In this document: piece after piece, positions 1-8,457 of the stretch
Numbering within the stretch: the stretch's first letter is position 1
How the letters are laid out: each line of letters opens with the position of its first letter
Source: Pseudoruegeria sp039972875
Lineage (GTDB): Bacteria; Pseudomonadota; Alphaproteobacteria; Rhodobacterales; Rhodobacteraceae
Direction: 5' to 3'
Length of the DNA stretch: 64,000 nucleotides
Assembly (NCBI GenBank): GCA_039972875.1
Contig: JBDWMA010000048.1
Location: 13,372 to 77,371, forward strand
Program-made: the position numbers and the translations under genes
Notes under the pieces: generated by a model
What the model saw: the letters and a program-made list of their open reading frames with translations, nothing else
Database searches by the model: none
What the model was told of the DNA's origin: nothing

Positions 1-658
1 CGCCTGCAATCAAAATGGCGGAGTCATAAATGTTATCACCAACATCGGCTATAACGATTTTGATCGTGTTTTCTTCACCGGGGTTGAGTGACGCAGTCAC
101 GGTTAATCCCGCCGTAACGCCATCGAACTCTGTATTGATTGAACCGTCTGTATTGTTATAAAAATTCCCAGCATTCACATCCGCAAGACCGTTTTCGGTC
201 CCGGTTATTGGGATCAATTCTCCGTTTACATAAACCGCGGCCATATCATTGTAGATCGACCCGACGTATTCAGGGAATTCCTCGCTCGCAAATGTCATCG
301 AGAATGTAAGGCTATCTTGCTCAGGAATGAAGGTTACCTCCAGCCCTGCCGCATCATAGGTATTATAATCGGTGTGCTCTTCAATGGCCTCACTCCCTTC
401 AGTTTTCATTTTACCCGAGGTGTTCAGCTTTTGGTTTGTTTCGTCGCCCGCATTTGTGGCATTTTCAGCCTTTCCGGTCGAAAAGATTAAACCGGTATCT
501 GATGGGGTCAGTTCGTCCGCAACAGCGTCCCCATTCTCATAGGACGCGACCTGCTTGTCAGAGCCAATCAGGCTTGCGTCAACAATCTCAACGTTTCCAG
601 AAAACAGCGTTTCAGCTGCAGTGGTCGCATCCACATTTGAATAAGTCAGATCAGCCAT
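1..658 (-). CDS. Choice-of-anchor L domain protein (C-terminus outside window)
   Basis: Reading leftward from an ATG at 658, 219 codons stay open to the window edge, so the protein is cut at its C-terminal side. A strong GAGGAG ribosome site lies at 665-670, six bases before the start. Residues 123-133 (FASEEFPEYVG) followed by a YVNG strand, and residues 204-215 (ADVGDNIYDSAI), are the two signatures of the choice-of-anchor L domain, an extracellular beta-sandwich that is followed by varied anchoring or sorting regions. The N-terminus is polar and shows no Sec signal peptide, so export by another route such as type I secretion is possible (inference). The missing C-terminus would decide how it is anchored. 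Confidence 0.8.
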   Translation of the reverse strand, partial: MADLTYSNVDATTAAETLFSGNVEIVDASLIGSDKQVASYENGDAVADELTPSDTGLIFSTGKAENATNAGDETNQKLNTSGKMKTEGSEAIEEHTDYNTYDAAGLEVTFIPEQDSLTFSMTFASEEFPEYVGSIYNDMAAVYVNGELIPITGTENGLADVNAGNFYNNTDGSINTEFDGVTAGLTVTASLNPGEENTIKIVIADVGDNIYDSAILIAG

Positions 659-843
659 TTTCAACTCCTCAGCAGGCATCGGGCATCCGCCAGTTCACTT
701 TTCTGTCGGACAATGACATTACCATTACGGGCAGAATCCTAAGAGAGCCTTGACTGGTCCATTTCTAAGTTGTTTTATTTGTTAGGAATTTATTCAAATA
801 TCCTCGAACCCGCGCGAGGCCCCACCTGAAAGTGCGACGGACG

Positions 844-1809
844 ATGATGAATGCCCTCCCTTCCCTGAAATGGCTCAGTACCTTTCAAAGCGTCGCTCAT
901 TCTGGGTCTATACAAATTTCAGCGCAGCAAACCGGCCTGTCTATCAGCACAGTCTCACACCATCTAAAATGCCTCGAATCCCATGTTGGGTTGATGCTGA
1001 TTGATCACTCTTGCCGCCCAATGGTTCTGACAGCGCAAGGGGTGGTCTATCTACGCTATGTCGACGAAATAATAGATCTGCTGAGCATAGCAAACAATGA
1101 GATCCGCTCCCTTACGCCGAAAAACCTAACGCGCCTTCGATTTGCGGTGATCGAGGATTTTGAGAACGATATCGGCCCCGAGATCACTCGACTGTTGTCC
1201 ACACTGCTCCCTAATTGCCACTTTACTCATTACACCCGCGTCAGCCACGACATCCTGTCGATGTTTGAAAACCGGGAATTGGACATAGGGGTCGCCACAC
1301 AACCGCAATCCCCTCTTCCACAGGTTCGAGAATTTCCTTTGTTGCGCGATCCATTCGTACTTGCGGTGCCCGTCGCATCAACGGCCACCGCCGAAGAGTT
1401 CATCACAGGAAAATCGGGTTTGCCTTTTTTGCGATACATGCGCAGTCAGTTCATTGGCACCCAAATAGAGGCCCAACTCATCCGAATGCGGATAAAATTA
1501 GAAACCACTTTTGAGTTTGAAAGCACGGCGTCGATTATGTCGCTCATTGCCCGAAACAGCGGTTGGGCCATCACCACCCCCAGCAATTATGCACGCAGCA
1601 AACGATTTCAATCACAAGTTCGCCTCCTTCCCCTGCCGATCAAAGGGTTTGCACGAACTGTATCAGTCTTTGCAGCAGAGCCTCACCTTTATGATCTAAC
1701 TCAAACCATCGCATCCGCCCTTAAGAGCCAATTGTCATCGCAAACCATTGGACCAATGCACGAGGCGTTTCCTTGGCTAAAACCCAGTTTTCGCCTCATC
1801 AAAGATTAA
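844..1809 (+). CDS. LysR-family transcriptional regulator (GcvA-like)
   Basis: About 321 residues, normal for LysR. The winged helix-turn-helix occupies roughly the first 65 residues (AQQTGLSISTVSHHLKCLE), followed by a periplasmic-binding-like effector domain. The order of the N-terminal helices resembles GcvA-type regulators. An upstream in-frame GTG at 832 is also possible; ATG at 844 or 847 fits the usual distance to the helix-turn-helix better, although no strong ribosome site is seen for either. It lies 115 bases ahead of, and in the same direction as, a dimethylglycine dehydrogenase-like gene, which is its most likely target. The inducer is unknown. Confidence 0.85.
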   Translation: MMNALPSLKWLSTFQSVAHSGSIQISAQQTGLSISTVSHHLKCLESHVGLMLIDHSCRPMVLTAQGVVYLRYVDEIIDLLSIANNEIRSLTPKNLTRLRFAVIEDFENDIGPEITRLLSTLLPNCHFTHYTRVSHDILSMFENRELDIGVATQPQSPLPQVREFPLLRDPFVLAVPVASTATAEEFITGKSGLPFLRYMRSQFIGTQIEAQLIRMRIKLETTFEFESTASIMSLIARNSGWAITTPSNYARSKRFQSQVRLLPLPIKGFARTVSVFAAEPHLYDLTQTIASALKSQLSSQTIGPMHEAFPWLKPSFRLIKD

Positions 1810-1894
1810 TTTCGCATCATTTTAGATTTTATAAAAGAAATATCCTAAAAATTCGAAACTGAAGGATGCACATTGACCCGTCCCCCAAAAAACA

Positions 1895-1921
1895 GACCCC
1901 TCAACATATCAAAAGAGGGTC
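1895..1921 (+). promoter_or_regulatory. Hairpin covering the ribosome site of the 1925 gene
   Basis: GACCCCTC at 1895-1902 can pair with GAGGGTC at 1915-1921, with one bulged C and a 12-base loop. The right arm contains the GAGGG ribosome site of the gene starting at 1925, so the fold would hide it. This may be a translational control element or chance; there is no aptamer-like sequence around it. Confidence 0.35.
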
Positions 1922-1924
1922 ACC

Positions 1925-4366
1925 ATGAAGTCACATACACGCGTCGTTGTTATCGGAGGCGGCATTGCCGGCTGCTCAACAGTTTATCACCTAACCCAAG
2001 AGGGTTGGAACGATGTCGTCCTTGTTGAGCGCAATGAACTCACTTCAGGCACGACCTGGCATTCAGCGGCGCAAGTCACAAATTTTGGCATGAATCAAAC
2101 GATGATCGGGTTAAAGAGCCACTCGATCAATTTGTATAAAGAGCTTCGTGATGATCCGGATTATCCTGTATCCTATAACCACGGCGATGGCGGCATTCGG
2201 CTGGCCAATACACAAGCCCAGATGGACGGATATCACCATTTTGCATCTATTGCCCGCGGTATGGGGGTCGAATTTGAGGTCATCGATGCCAAAGAATGCG
2301 CTCGGCGACACCCTTTGATATCGACCTCCAATCTGCTTGGCGGTTTATGGGATGGCAATGATGGAGACATCGACCCAGCACAACTGTGCCAGGCGCTCGC
2401 ACGGCGTGCCCGAAAAGCCGGGGCCGAAGTCTATCGCAATACGCCGGTAACCGGCCTAACCCAACACAAAGATGACAGCTGGACCGTTCACACCGAACGC
2501 GGCGACATTACCTGTGAAGTCGTCGTCAACGCTTGCGGCTACCGCGTTAATGAGGTCGGTGCAATGATGGGGGTTCATCACCCCGTTGCGTCAATGGAGC
2601 ATCAGTATTTCGTCACCGAGGACATCCCTGCTATCCGCGACGCCCGCCACCGCATGCCGCTATTGCGGTGCCCCATCAGCGACTACTACTGTCGGCAGGA
2701 AAAGAACGGGCTGCTCGTTGGGTTCTATGAGCAAGGGTGCAAAACATGGGGCATGGACGGGATCGATCCAAATTTCGTCAATGCTTTGTGTCCTGATGAC
2801 GTGGACCGGATCACCGACGTCCTTGAAGGCGCATTTGAACGCATGCCCGCCCTGACCGAAGTTGGCATCCACACCATCGTCAACGGCCCGATCACTTATA
2901 CCATCGACGGCGCACCGCTGGTTGGACCCATTCCCGGCAAACGCAATGCATTCTGTATCATCGGCCTACGGGCGGGTCTTGGCGAAGGCGGCGGGCATGG
3001 CTGGTTGTTGGCCCAACAAATCGTACACGGCGAAGCCTGTTATGACACGTGGTGTATTGATCCTCGTCGCTTTACCAGCCACGCGAATGTTGAATTGACC
3101 GCGTTGAAGTCCATCGAGGATTACCAAAACGAATTCCGGTTTCAATTCCCCAATGAACATCGCCCCGCAGCGCGTTTGGCAAAAACAACCTCTCTGACGC
3201 CCGTATTACAGCAAGAAGGTGCAGAATTTACGGTGGTCAACGGCTGGGAACGGGCCCTGTTCTTTACACCCGATACCGATTTTGAAATCTCCCATGGGTT
3301 TCACTTTGATGAGTCCTTTCCTATTGTCGCTAAAGAAGTGGAAACGGTGCAAACAGCCGTGGGGCTATGTGAAGTCAACGGCTTTAACCGATTGGAGATC
3401 ACTGGCGAAGACCGTCATAGTTTTTTGGACCGCCTCATCTGCGGAAGGTTAACGAAAAAAGACAGTCGTGTGGGGCTGGCCTATCTATTGAACAGCCATG
3501 GTATGCTAAAGACCGAAGCAACGATCGCCAATCTTCCCGCGACGGATCGCGGTCCCGCGCGCGTGTGGTATGGTTCAGCAGCGGCAGCGGAATGTCACGA
3601 TATGGATTGGCTGGCTGGGCATATTTTACCGTATGAAGACGTCCAGATTAAATCAATAACCAACAATCAAACCATCCTTGTTTTGGCGGGCCCAAAATCG
3701 CGCGCCGTCCTGCAACAGGTCAGCCGAGAGGACTGGTCCACGTCAGCATTCCCTTGGCTTTCCGTGCGAGAATGTTTCATCGGCTTTGCTCCAGCCACCG
3801 TGATGGCCGTAAGCTTTTCCGGGGAATTAGCCTATGAAATCCACGTCCCCAATGAATCGCTTTATGCGGCCTACAAAACCCTGCGCTCCGCTGGGGAGAC
3901 ACTCGGAATGCGGCTGTTTGGTGCCGCCGCCGTTGACTCTTTGCGCCTCGAAAAAGGGTTCCTTCATTGGAAGGCCGACATCCTTACCGAATTTGACCCT
4001 TTTGAAACCGGATTGGAGCGATTTGTAAGGCTGGAAAAACCGGATTTTATTGGGAAATCCGCTCTGCTGGAACGGCATAAATACGGTATATCCAAAAAGT
4101 TGGTGACCCTAGAGATCCACACAGATCAGTCCCCGGCACATCCCGGTGCTTCGGTGATGCACGATGACACGGTTGTCGGGACCATCACCTCAGGGGCCTA
4201 TGGATATCGGATTCAAAAGAACCTTGCCCTTGCCTTTGTCGCACCTTTGATGTCTGCAAAAGGCACGCCCTTAAGGATTGATATGCTCGGGGAAATGATC
4301 GCTGCAACGGTCTGTGAGACTGCGCAATACGACCCCGAATTTGAGCTTCTGAAAAGCCCTGCATGA
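1925..4366 (+). CDS. GcvT-fused FAD-dependent dehydrogenase (dimethylglycine/sarcosine dehydrogenase family)
   Basis: An 813-residue two-part enzyme. Residues 1 to about 365 form a DAO-type FAD domain with the dinucleotide motif GGGIAG at 11-16 and GTTWH at 42-46; in characterised dimethylglycine oxidases the matching His carries covalent FAD. A linker (about 370-425) leads to a GcvT-like tetrahydrofolate-binding half (about 430-800). Family members demethylate dimethylglycine, sarcosine or related N-methyl amines and pass the one-carbon unit to folate. The ATG at 1925 follows an AGAGGG site. The only neighbour in the same direction is the LysR gene upstream; no other betaine-degradation genes are in the window, so the exact substrate is open. 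Confidence 0.85.
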   Translation: MKSHTRVVVIGGGIAGCSTVYHLTQEGWNDVVLVERNELTSGTTWHSAAQVTNFGMNQTMIGLKSHSINLYKELRDDPDYPVSYNHGDGGIRLANTQAQMDGYHHFASIARGMGVEFEVIDAKECARRHPLISTSNLLGGLWDGNDGDIDPAQLCQALARRARKAGAEVYRNTPVTGLTQHKDDSWTVHTERGDITCEVVVNACGYRVNEVGAMMGVHHPVASMEHQYFVTEDIPAIRDARHRMPLLRCPISDYYCRQEKNGLLVGFYEQGCKTWGMDGIDPNFVNALCPDDVDRITDVLEGAFERMPALTEVGIHTIVNGPITYTIDGAPLVGPIPGKRNAFCIIGLRAGLGEGGGHGWLLAQQIVHGEACYDTWCIDPRRFTSHANVELTALKSIEDYQNEFRFQFPNEHRPAARLAKTTSLTPVLQQEGAEFTVVNGWERALFFTPDTDFEISHGFHFDESFPIVAKEVETVQTAVGLCEVNGFNRLEITGEDRHSFLDRLICGRLTKKDSRVGLAYLLNSHGMLKTEATIANLPATDRGPARVWYGSAAAAECHDMDWLAGHILPYEDVQIKSITNNQTILVLAGPKSRAVLQQVSREDWSTSAFPWLSVRECFIGFAPATVMAVSFSGELAYEIHVPNESLYAAYKTLRSAGETLGMRLFGAAAVDSLRLEKGFLHWKADILTEFDPFETGLERFVRLEKPDFIGKSALLERHKYGISKKLVTLEIHTDQSPAHPGASVMHDDTVVGTITSGAYGYRIQKNLALAFVAPLMSAKGTPLRIDMLGEMIAATVCETAQYDPEFELLKSPA

Positions 4367-4370
4367 AAAT

Positions 4371-4391
4371 GGCGGGCCCATCGAGCCCGCC
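4371..4391. terminator. Terminator-like hairpin between convergent genes
   Basis: GGCGGGC at 4371-4377 pairs perfectly with GCCCGCC at 4385-4391 around a 7-base loop. It lies just after the stop of the dehydrogenase gene and 31 bases beyond the stop of the leftward aldolase gene. On the leftward strand it is followed by ATTTTC, a short U-run, so it may serve both genes. Confidence 0.6.
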
Positions 4392-4421
4392 AAAACCAAT
4401 CTCAAAAATCAGTCCGATTGA

Positions 4422-5486
4422 TCATTTCACAACAGCGGTCAAGCTACCGTTCTCATACCGCTTTGCCATATCCGAAAGTGGGATTGGCGTGATCTTTGCC
4501 GCGTTGCCCGCGCTTCCAAACCGTTCAAACCGATCTTTGCAAACCTCAGCCATAGCGTCGATGCCGGGGGCCAGATATTTACGCGGATCGAACTCTCCGC
4601 GGTTGGTCCACAACAATTTTCGGATTGCACCAGTCAGGGCCAGGCGCAAATCTGTATCAATGTTCACCTTGCGCACACCGTGTTTGATGCCCACTTCAAT
4701 CTCTTCAACCGGCACGCCCCAAGTTGGGGCAATTTCGCCGCCAAATTCATTCACGATATCTTGCAAATCTTTCGGCACAGATGATGAGCCATGCATGACC
4801 AAATGTGTATCTGGCAATTTCGCATGGATCTTTTTCAAAGCTTCCATCGCCAGAATATCGCCATCCGGTTCACGCGTGAATTTATAAGCGCCGTGGGAAG
4901 TCCCAATCGCGACCGCAAGAGCATCAACATTGGTGCGTTTGACAAATTCTGCTGCCTCATCCGCGTCGGTGACCAACATGTCCATGGTCAGCTCACCGTC
5001 AAATCCGTGGCCGTCCTCGGCCTCACCTCGACCGGTTTCAAGCGATCCTAGGTGCCCCAACTCGCCCTCAATCGATGCACCAACAAGGTGTGACATTTCG
5101 CTGACTTTGGCAGTGACACCAACGTTATAATCAAAATCTGACGGCGTTTTGCCGTCTGCCATCAATGAGCCGTCCATCATGACGGATGTAAATCCGTTCA
5201 TCAGCGCGGACAGGCACGTCTGAGGTGAATTACCGTGATCCTGATGCATACAGATCGGTATATGTGGATACAGTTCAACAGCAGCTTTGATCAAATGACC
5301 AAGCACAATATCGTTCGCAAATTGCCGTGCACCACGGCTGGCTTGCATAATAACGGGGCTATTGGTTTCATTCGCCGCCTTCATGATGGCAAGCATTTGT
5401 TCCATGTTGTTCACATTGAACGCAGGTAGACCGTAATCATGCTCTGCAGCATGATCCAGTAGTTGTCGCAAGGAAATAAGGGCCAT
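4422..5486 (-). CDS. fba: Fructose-bisphosphate aldolase, class II
   Basis: 354 residues, the usual length for the class II (zinc) aldolases also called CbbA/FbaA. The metal site is seen in HQDHGN, and the phosphate-binding part in GTSHGAYK. It catalyses reversible cleavage of fructose 1,6-bisphosphate to dihydroxyacetone phosphate and glyceraldehyde 3-phosphate. The ATG at 5486 is preceded by AAGAGAG. It lies 35 bases downstream of fbp on the same strand, so the pair probably forms an operon. No RuBisCO or phosphoribulokinase gene is near, so a gluconeogenic role is more likely than a Calvin cycle role. Confidence 0.95.
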   Translation of the reverse strand: MALISLRQLLDHAAEHDYGLPAFNVNNMEQMLAIMKAANETNSPVIMQASRGARQFANDIVLGHLIKAAVELYPHIPICMHQDHGNSPQTCLSALMNGFTSVMMDGSLMADGKTPSDFDYNVGVTAKVSEMSHLVGASIEGELGHLGSLETGRGEAEDGHGFDGELTMDMLVTDADEAAEFVKRTNVDALAVAIGTSHGAYKFTREPDGDILAMEALKKIHAKLPDTHLVMHGSSSVPKDLQDIVNEFGGEIAPTWGVPVEEIEVGIKHGVRKVNIDTDLRLALTGAIRKLLWTNRGEFDPRKYLAPGIDAMAEVCKDRFERFGSAGNAAKITPIPLSDMAKRYENGSLTAVVK

Positions 5487-5521
5487 TTATTTTCTCTCTT
5501 ATAGGTAAAGACGTCTTAGGA

Positions 5522-6532
5522 TCAAACGTCGTCGGAGTAGTAGTCTTCGATCCGTTCAACTTCGGCCGCGCTGCCAAGGATGACGGAAATTCGTTGGTGA
5601 TGTGAGGTGGGTTGAACGTCCAAAATCCGTTCTGTACCGGTGGACGCACGACCACCAGCTTGCTCGATGATCATCCCCATTGGGTTGGCCTCATAGAGCA
5701 GGCGCAATTTGCCACCCATGCCAGCGTTTGCAGAGTCCTTGGGATACATAAAGATACCGCCACGGATCAGAATGCGATGCACTTCGGCCACCATTGAGGC
5801 CGTCCAACGCATGTTAAAATCGCGTCCACGTGGGCCTTCTTGGCCAGCGAGACATTCATCCACATACCGAGTGATCACAGTGTCCCAATTCTTGGACCGA
5901 GACGCGTTAATTGCAAATTCGCTGGTTTCTTCGGGCACCTGCATATCCGCAAAGGTCAGATGAAACTCACCGGTGCCAATTTTATGGGTAAAACCGTTCA
6001 CCCCATAGCCAGTGGTCAAAATCAACGATGTAGATGGACCATAGAGGCTGTATCCCGCGCAAATTTGCTTTGCACCACGAAAAAGCACCGCCTCATTTGT
6101 GATGTCGGTGATATCTTCTTGCAGCTCAATGATAGAGAAGATTGATCCAACAGATAGATTCACATCCAGATTAGAAGACCCATCCAAAGGGTCAAAATAG
6201 ACGATGTAATCACCCGCTTTGGGTTCATCTTTGATCCAGATGACGTCGTCGATCTCTTCAGACACCAAAGCTGCAACCCGTGAACAGTTTGGGCAATGTC
6301 CAAGAAAGAAATCATTCGCGATGATGTCCAACTGCTTTTGGGTTTCTCCTTGCACGTTGGATGTTTCTGTCGCCCCAAGAATATTTAAAAACGCGCCATT
6401 CCGAATTTGATGCGCAATCCCTCGGCAGGAGGTCGCAATATCTTCGATCAGCAGCACCATATCTCTGGTGAGATGGTTTTTCGCTTGCTCGCTTAATAGA
6501 AATTGACGCAGAGTTTGGCTTGTCACACTCAT
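5522..6532 (-). CDS. fbp: Fructose-1,6-bisphosphatase, class I
   Basis: About 336 residues. The metal-binding signature DPLDGSSNLD sits in the first half, and the C-terminal half carries the conserved substrate site (GGIFMYPKD). It removes the 1-phosphate from fructose 1,6-bisphosphate in gluconeogenesis. I chose the ATG at 6532 (MSVTSQ) because AAGGGA lies just upstream; an in-frame upstream start at 6568 would add 12 residues. It is followed by fba and divergent from a DeoR-type regulator. The shared intergenic region holds repeated GCTCGAA/TTCGAGC boxes that may be the operator. Confidence 0.95.
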   Translation of the reverse strand: MSVTSQTLRQFLLSEQAKNHLTRDMVLLIEDIATSCRGIAHQIRNGAFLNILGATETSNVQGETQKQLDIIANDFFLGHCPNCSRVAALVSEEIDDVIWIKDEPKAGDYIVYFDPLDGSSNLDVNLSVGSIFSIIELQEDITDITNEAVLFRGAKQICAGYSLYGPSTSLILTTGYGVNGFTHKIGTGEFHLTFADMQVPEETSEFAINASRSKNWDTVITRYVDECLAGQEGPRGRDFNMRWTASMVAEVHRILIRGGIFMYPKDSANAGMGGKLRLLYEANPMGMIIEQAGGRASTGTERILDVQPTSHHQRISVILGSAAEVERIEDYYSDDV

Positions 6533-6582
6533 ATGGGCATTCCCTTTGTTTCTCTCTCCCAAAAGCAACCGAACCCAAAAAC

Positions 6583-6750
6583 GCTCGAAATTGCTCGAAT
6601 TGGAACATCAAAAACCACAAACACGCAGAACAGTCAATAAAATGCGCGCATTTGCTAAAAACACCCTTCAAAATAGCCTTTAAGTTGAAATATGGATCGC
6701 ATTCTCCCTCTTGGATTTTGATATCGAGCATAAATCCAGCCAATTCGAGC
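6583..6750. promoter_or_regulatory. Repeated TCGAGC boxes in the fbp / DeoR-gene intergenic region
   Basis: The 383-base gap between fbp and the DeoR gene contains GCTCGAA at 6583-6589 and again at 6593-6599 (10 bases apart), then in reverse orientation TCGAGC at 6724-6729 and TTCGAGC at 6744-6750 (about 21 bases apart). Spacing near one and two DNA turns suggests binding of a regulator on one face, plausibly the adjacent DeoR protein. A further CGAGC occurs at 6893-6897, close to the DeoR gene start. Apart from these boxes I see nothing coding in the gap. Confidence 0.45.
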
Positions 6751-6915
6751 ATATATAGATCTGACCCTGCATCAAAACCGGCTCCCGTTTGACAATTTCA
6801 GCGACTCAAATCAACGAACAAGCCGATTCCTCCGCCATTCACCCCAAAATTAGTCTGGAACCCTGCATAAAGTTGCTCTATTTTAGGAAAACCGAGCACT
6901 CTTGGAGTTAACGCA

Positions 6916-7707
6916 GTGCAACCTGAACAAAATGACCGCCTGACCAGCAAATCACGGCGACGGAAAATCCTTGATATTGCCCAAACAGATGGTCGGGTTG
7001 TTGTTGATCGTTTAGCCCGTGAATTTGGTGTAACGGTTCATACCATTCGTAGAGATTTAACCCAACTCGCCGAAACCGGAGATTTGGAACGTGTCCACGG
7101 TGGCGCTCTTCTTGCGGGCGGCGGGACAAATATCGATTACGTTCAGCGCAAACAGCTCAACGCGTCGCCGAAACAAATGATTGCCAAATCCTGTGCGGCC
7201 GCTATCCCGAATAATGCCAATGTTTTTATCAACATTGGCACCACAACCGAAGCCGTCGCCCGAGAATTGATGCACCACAATGGACTGATGGTTGTCACAA
7301 ACAGCATCAACACCGCCTCTATTCTGTCGGCAAATCCCAATATCGATATTGTCGTCGCCGGTGGCACATTGCGCCGCACGGACGGAGGGTTGCTCGGCAA
7401 TTTGACCACTCAGGTCGTCGATCTGTTCAAATTCGACTATGCAATCATCAGCTGTGCAGCAATTGATGCCGATGGCGAATTGCTGGACTTCGATCTCCAA
7501 GAAGTACATGCAACCCAAGCCATCATCAGCCGGTCACGGTCAACATTTGTCGTGGCAGATCACTCCAAGATGCTGCGCAGCGCACCCGGTCGAATTGGCT
7601 CGGTTGCCAATATTGATGCGCTGTTTACTGATACCGATTTACCCGGCGATTTGATGGAACGCTGGGCTGATTATGAAGTTGATATCAACATCGCACAGCC
7701 AAAGTAG
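6916..7707 (+). CDS. DeoR/GlpR-family transcriptional regulator
   Basis: 263 residues, normal for the family. The N-terminal helix-turn-helix (VDRLAREFGVTVHTIRRDL, about residues 33-51) is followed by the DeoR effector domain, which binds sugar phosphates; its NIGTTTEAVA and DHSKM stretches are typical. The start is GTG at 6916 with GGAG at 6903-6906. Such proteins repress sugar or polyol genes and are released by a phosphorylated intermediate. Being divergent from fbp-fba, it is likely to control them and itself (inference). The C-terminal sequence does not identify the ligand. Confidence 0.85.
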   Translation: MQPEQNDRLTSKSRRRKILDIAQTDGRVVVDRLAREFGVTVHTIRRDLTQLAETGDLERVHGGALLAGGGTNIDYVQRKQLNASPKQMIAKSCAAAIPNNANVFINIGTTTEAVARELMHHNGLMVVTNSINTASILSANPNIDIVVAGGTLRRTDGGLLGNLTTQVVDLFKFDYAIISCAAIDADGELLDFDLQEVHATQAIISRSRSTFVVADHSKMLRSAPGRIGSVANIDALFTDTDLPGDLMERWADYEVDINIAQPK

Positions 7708-7728
7708 ATTAATCGCAGACCAAACACC

Positions 7729-7760
7729 GTTCCAGGCTGTTCAGGTTCGGTTCAGGTCCG
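7729..7760 (+). promoter_or_regulatory. Three tandem 11-base GTTCAGG repeats (response-regulator box)
   Basis: GTTCAGGTTCG at 7739-7749 is followed directly by GTTCAGGTCCG at 7750-7760, and a weaker copy, GTTCCAGGCT, precedes them at 7729-7738. Direct repeats with an 11-base period are the usual target of OmpR/PhoB-type response regulators, and such a regulator starts at 7798. The same hexamer pairs recur before the DUF6134 gene at 11138-11186. Confidence 0.65.
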
Positions 7761-7797
7761 GTCGTTAGAGGACCATAACGCTACCAAGGGGTCAGAA

Positions 7798-8457
7798 ATG
7801 CGCGTTTTACTCATCGAGGATGATCACATTCTTGGATCAGCCATCCAAAGCCACGTGACCCAACAGGGCCATGGGGTGGACTGGGTTAAGCGGCTCGATG
7901 ATGCGGGGGATGCCTTGGCAACAATGGATTATGGCTTAGTCTTGCTTGACCTAAGTTTACCAGATGGGCGCGGTCTCGATTTTCTGCATACGATGCGCGC
8001 GAAACAGGATATGCGCCCCGTCATCATTACAACAGCCCAAGATCAGGTGTCCGTCCGGATCGAAGGATTAAACGCGGGCGCAGACGACTATTTGGTCAAA
8101 CCCTTTGACCTTGATGAACTCTCAGCGCGACTGGCTGCGGTGTCACGTCGATTTGGGACCGTCGCCGACCCAATAATCGCAATTGGAGCGGTGTCCGTTG
8201 ATTTAGGCCGACGCATCGTTTACCTCGCCGAAAAAGAGATCAATCTGACATCGCGTGAATGGGCCGTGTTGGACTGTTTGGTTCGCAACAAAGGAATGCT
8301 GGTTTCAAAATCACAACTCGAAGATGGCCTTTATGCCTTTGGCGCAGAAATCGAAAGCAACGCTGTCGAAGTGTTCATTAGCCGATTGCGTAAAAAGCTT
8401 GGTAAGGACGCAATCATAACGGCCCGCGGTCTCGGATATAAGGTGCCCGCCGCATGA
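7798..8457 (+). CDS. OmpR/PhoB-family response regulator
   Basis: 219 residues: receiver domain (1 to about 115) with acidic pocket EDD at 8-9, phospho-acceptor D51 in LLDLSLPDG and the conserved Lys in LVKPFD, then a winged-helix DNA-binding domain (about 125-219, EVFISRLRKKLG). It most resembles the PmrA/QseB group. Its stop overlaps the start of the histidine kinase gene by four bases (ATGA), so the two are translated together. Tandem 11-base repeats upstream at 7729-7760 suggest autoregulation. Confidence 0.92.
   Translation: MRVLLIEDDHILGSAIQSHVTQQGHGVDWVKRLDDAGDALATMDYGLVLLDLSLPDGRGLDFLHTMRAKQDMRPVIITTAQDQVSVRIEGLNAGADDYLVKPFDLDELSARLAAVSRRFGTVADPIIAIGAVSVDLGRRIVYLAEKEINLTSREWAVLDCLVRNKGMLVSKSQLEDGLYAFGAEIESNAVEVFISRLRKKLGKDAIITARGLGYKVPAA

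Noticed and set aside
436..753. 105-codon rightward ORF
   Set aside because: It lies antisense to the choice-of-anchor L gene, which has a strong ribosome site and clear family motifs; the ORF product has no recognisable features.
4363..4887. 174-codon rightward ORF starting at the end of the dehydrogenase gene
   Set aside because: Antisense shadow of fba, whose family is unmistakable.
4422..6532. Calvin cycle operon
   Set aside because: Aldolase and bisphosphatase alone do not show it; no RuBisCO, phosphoribulokinase or CbbR is near, and the adjacent regulator is DeoR type.
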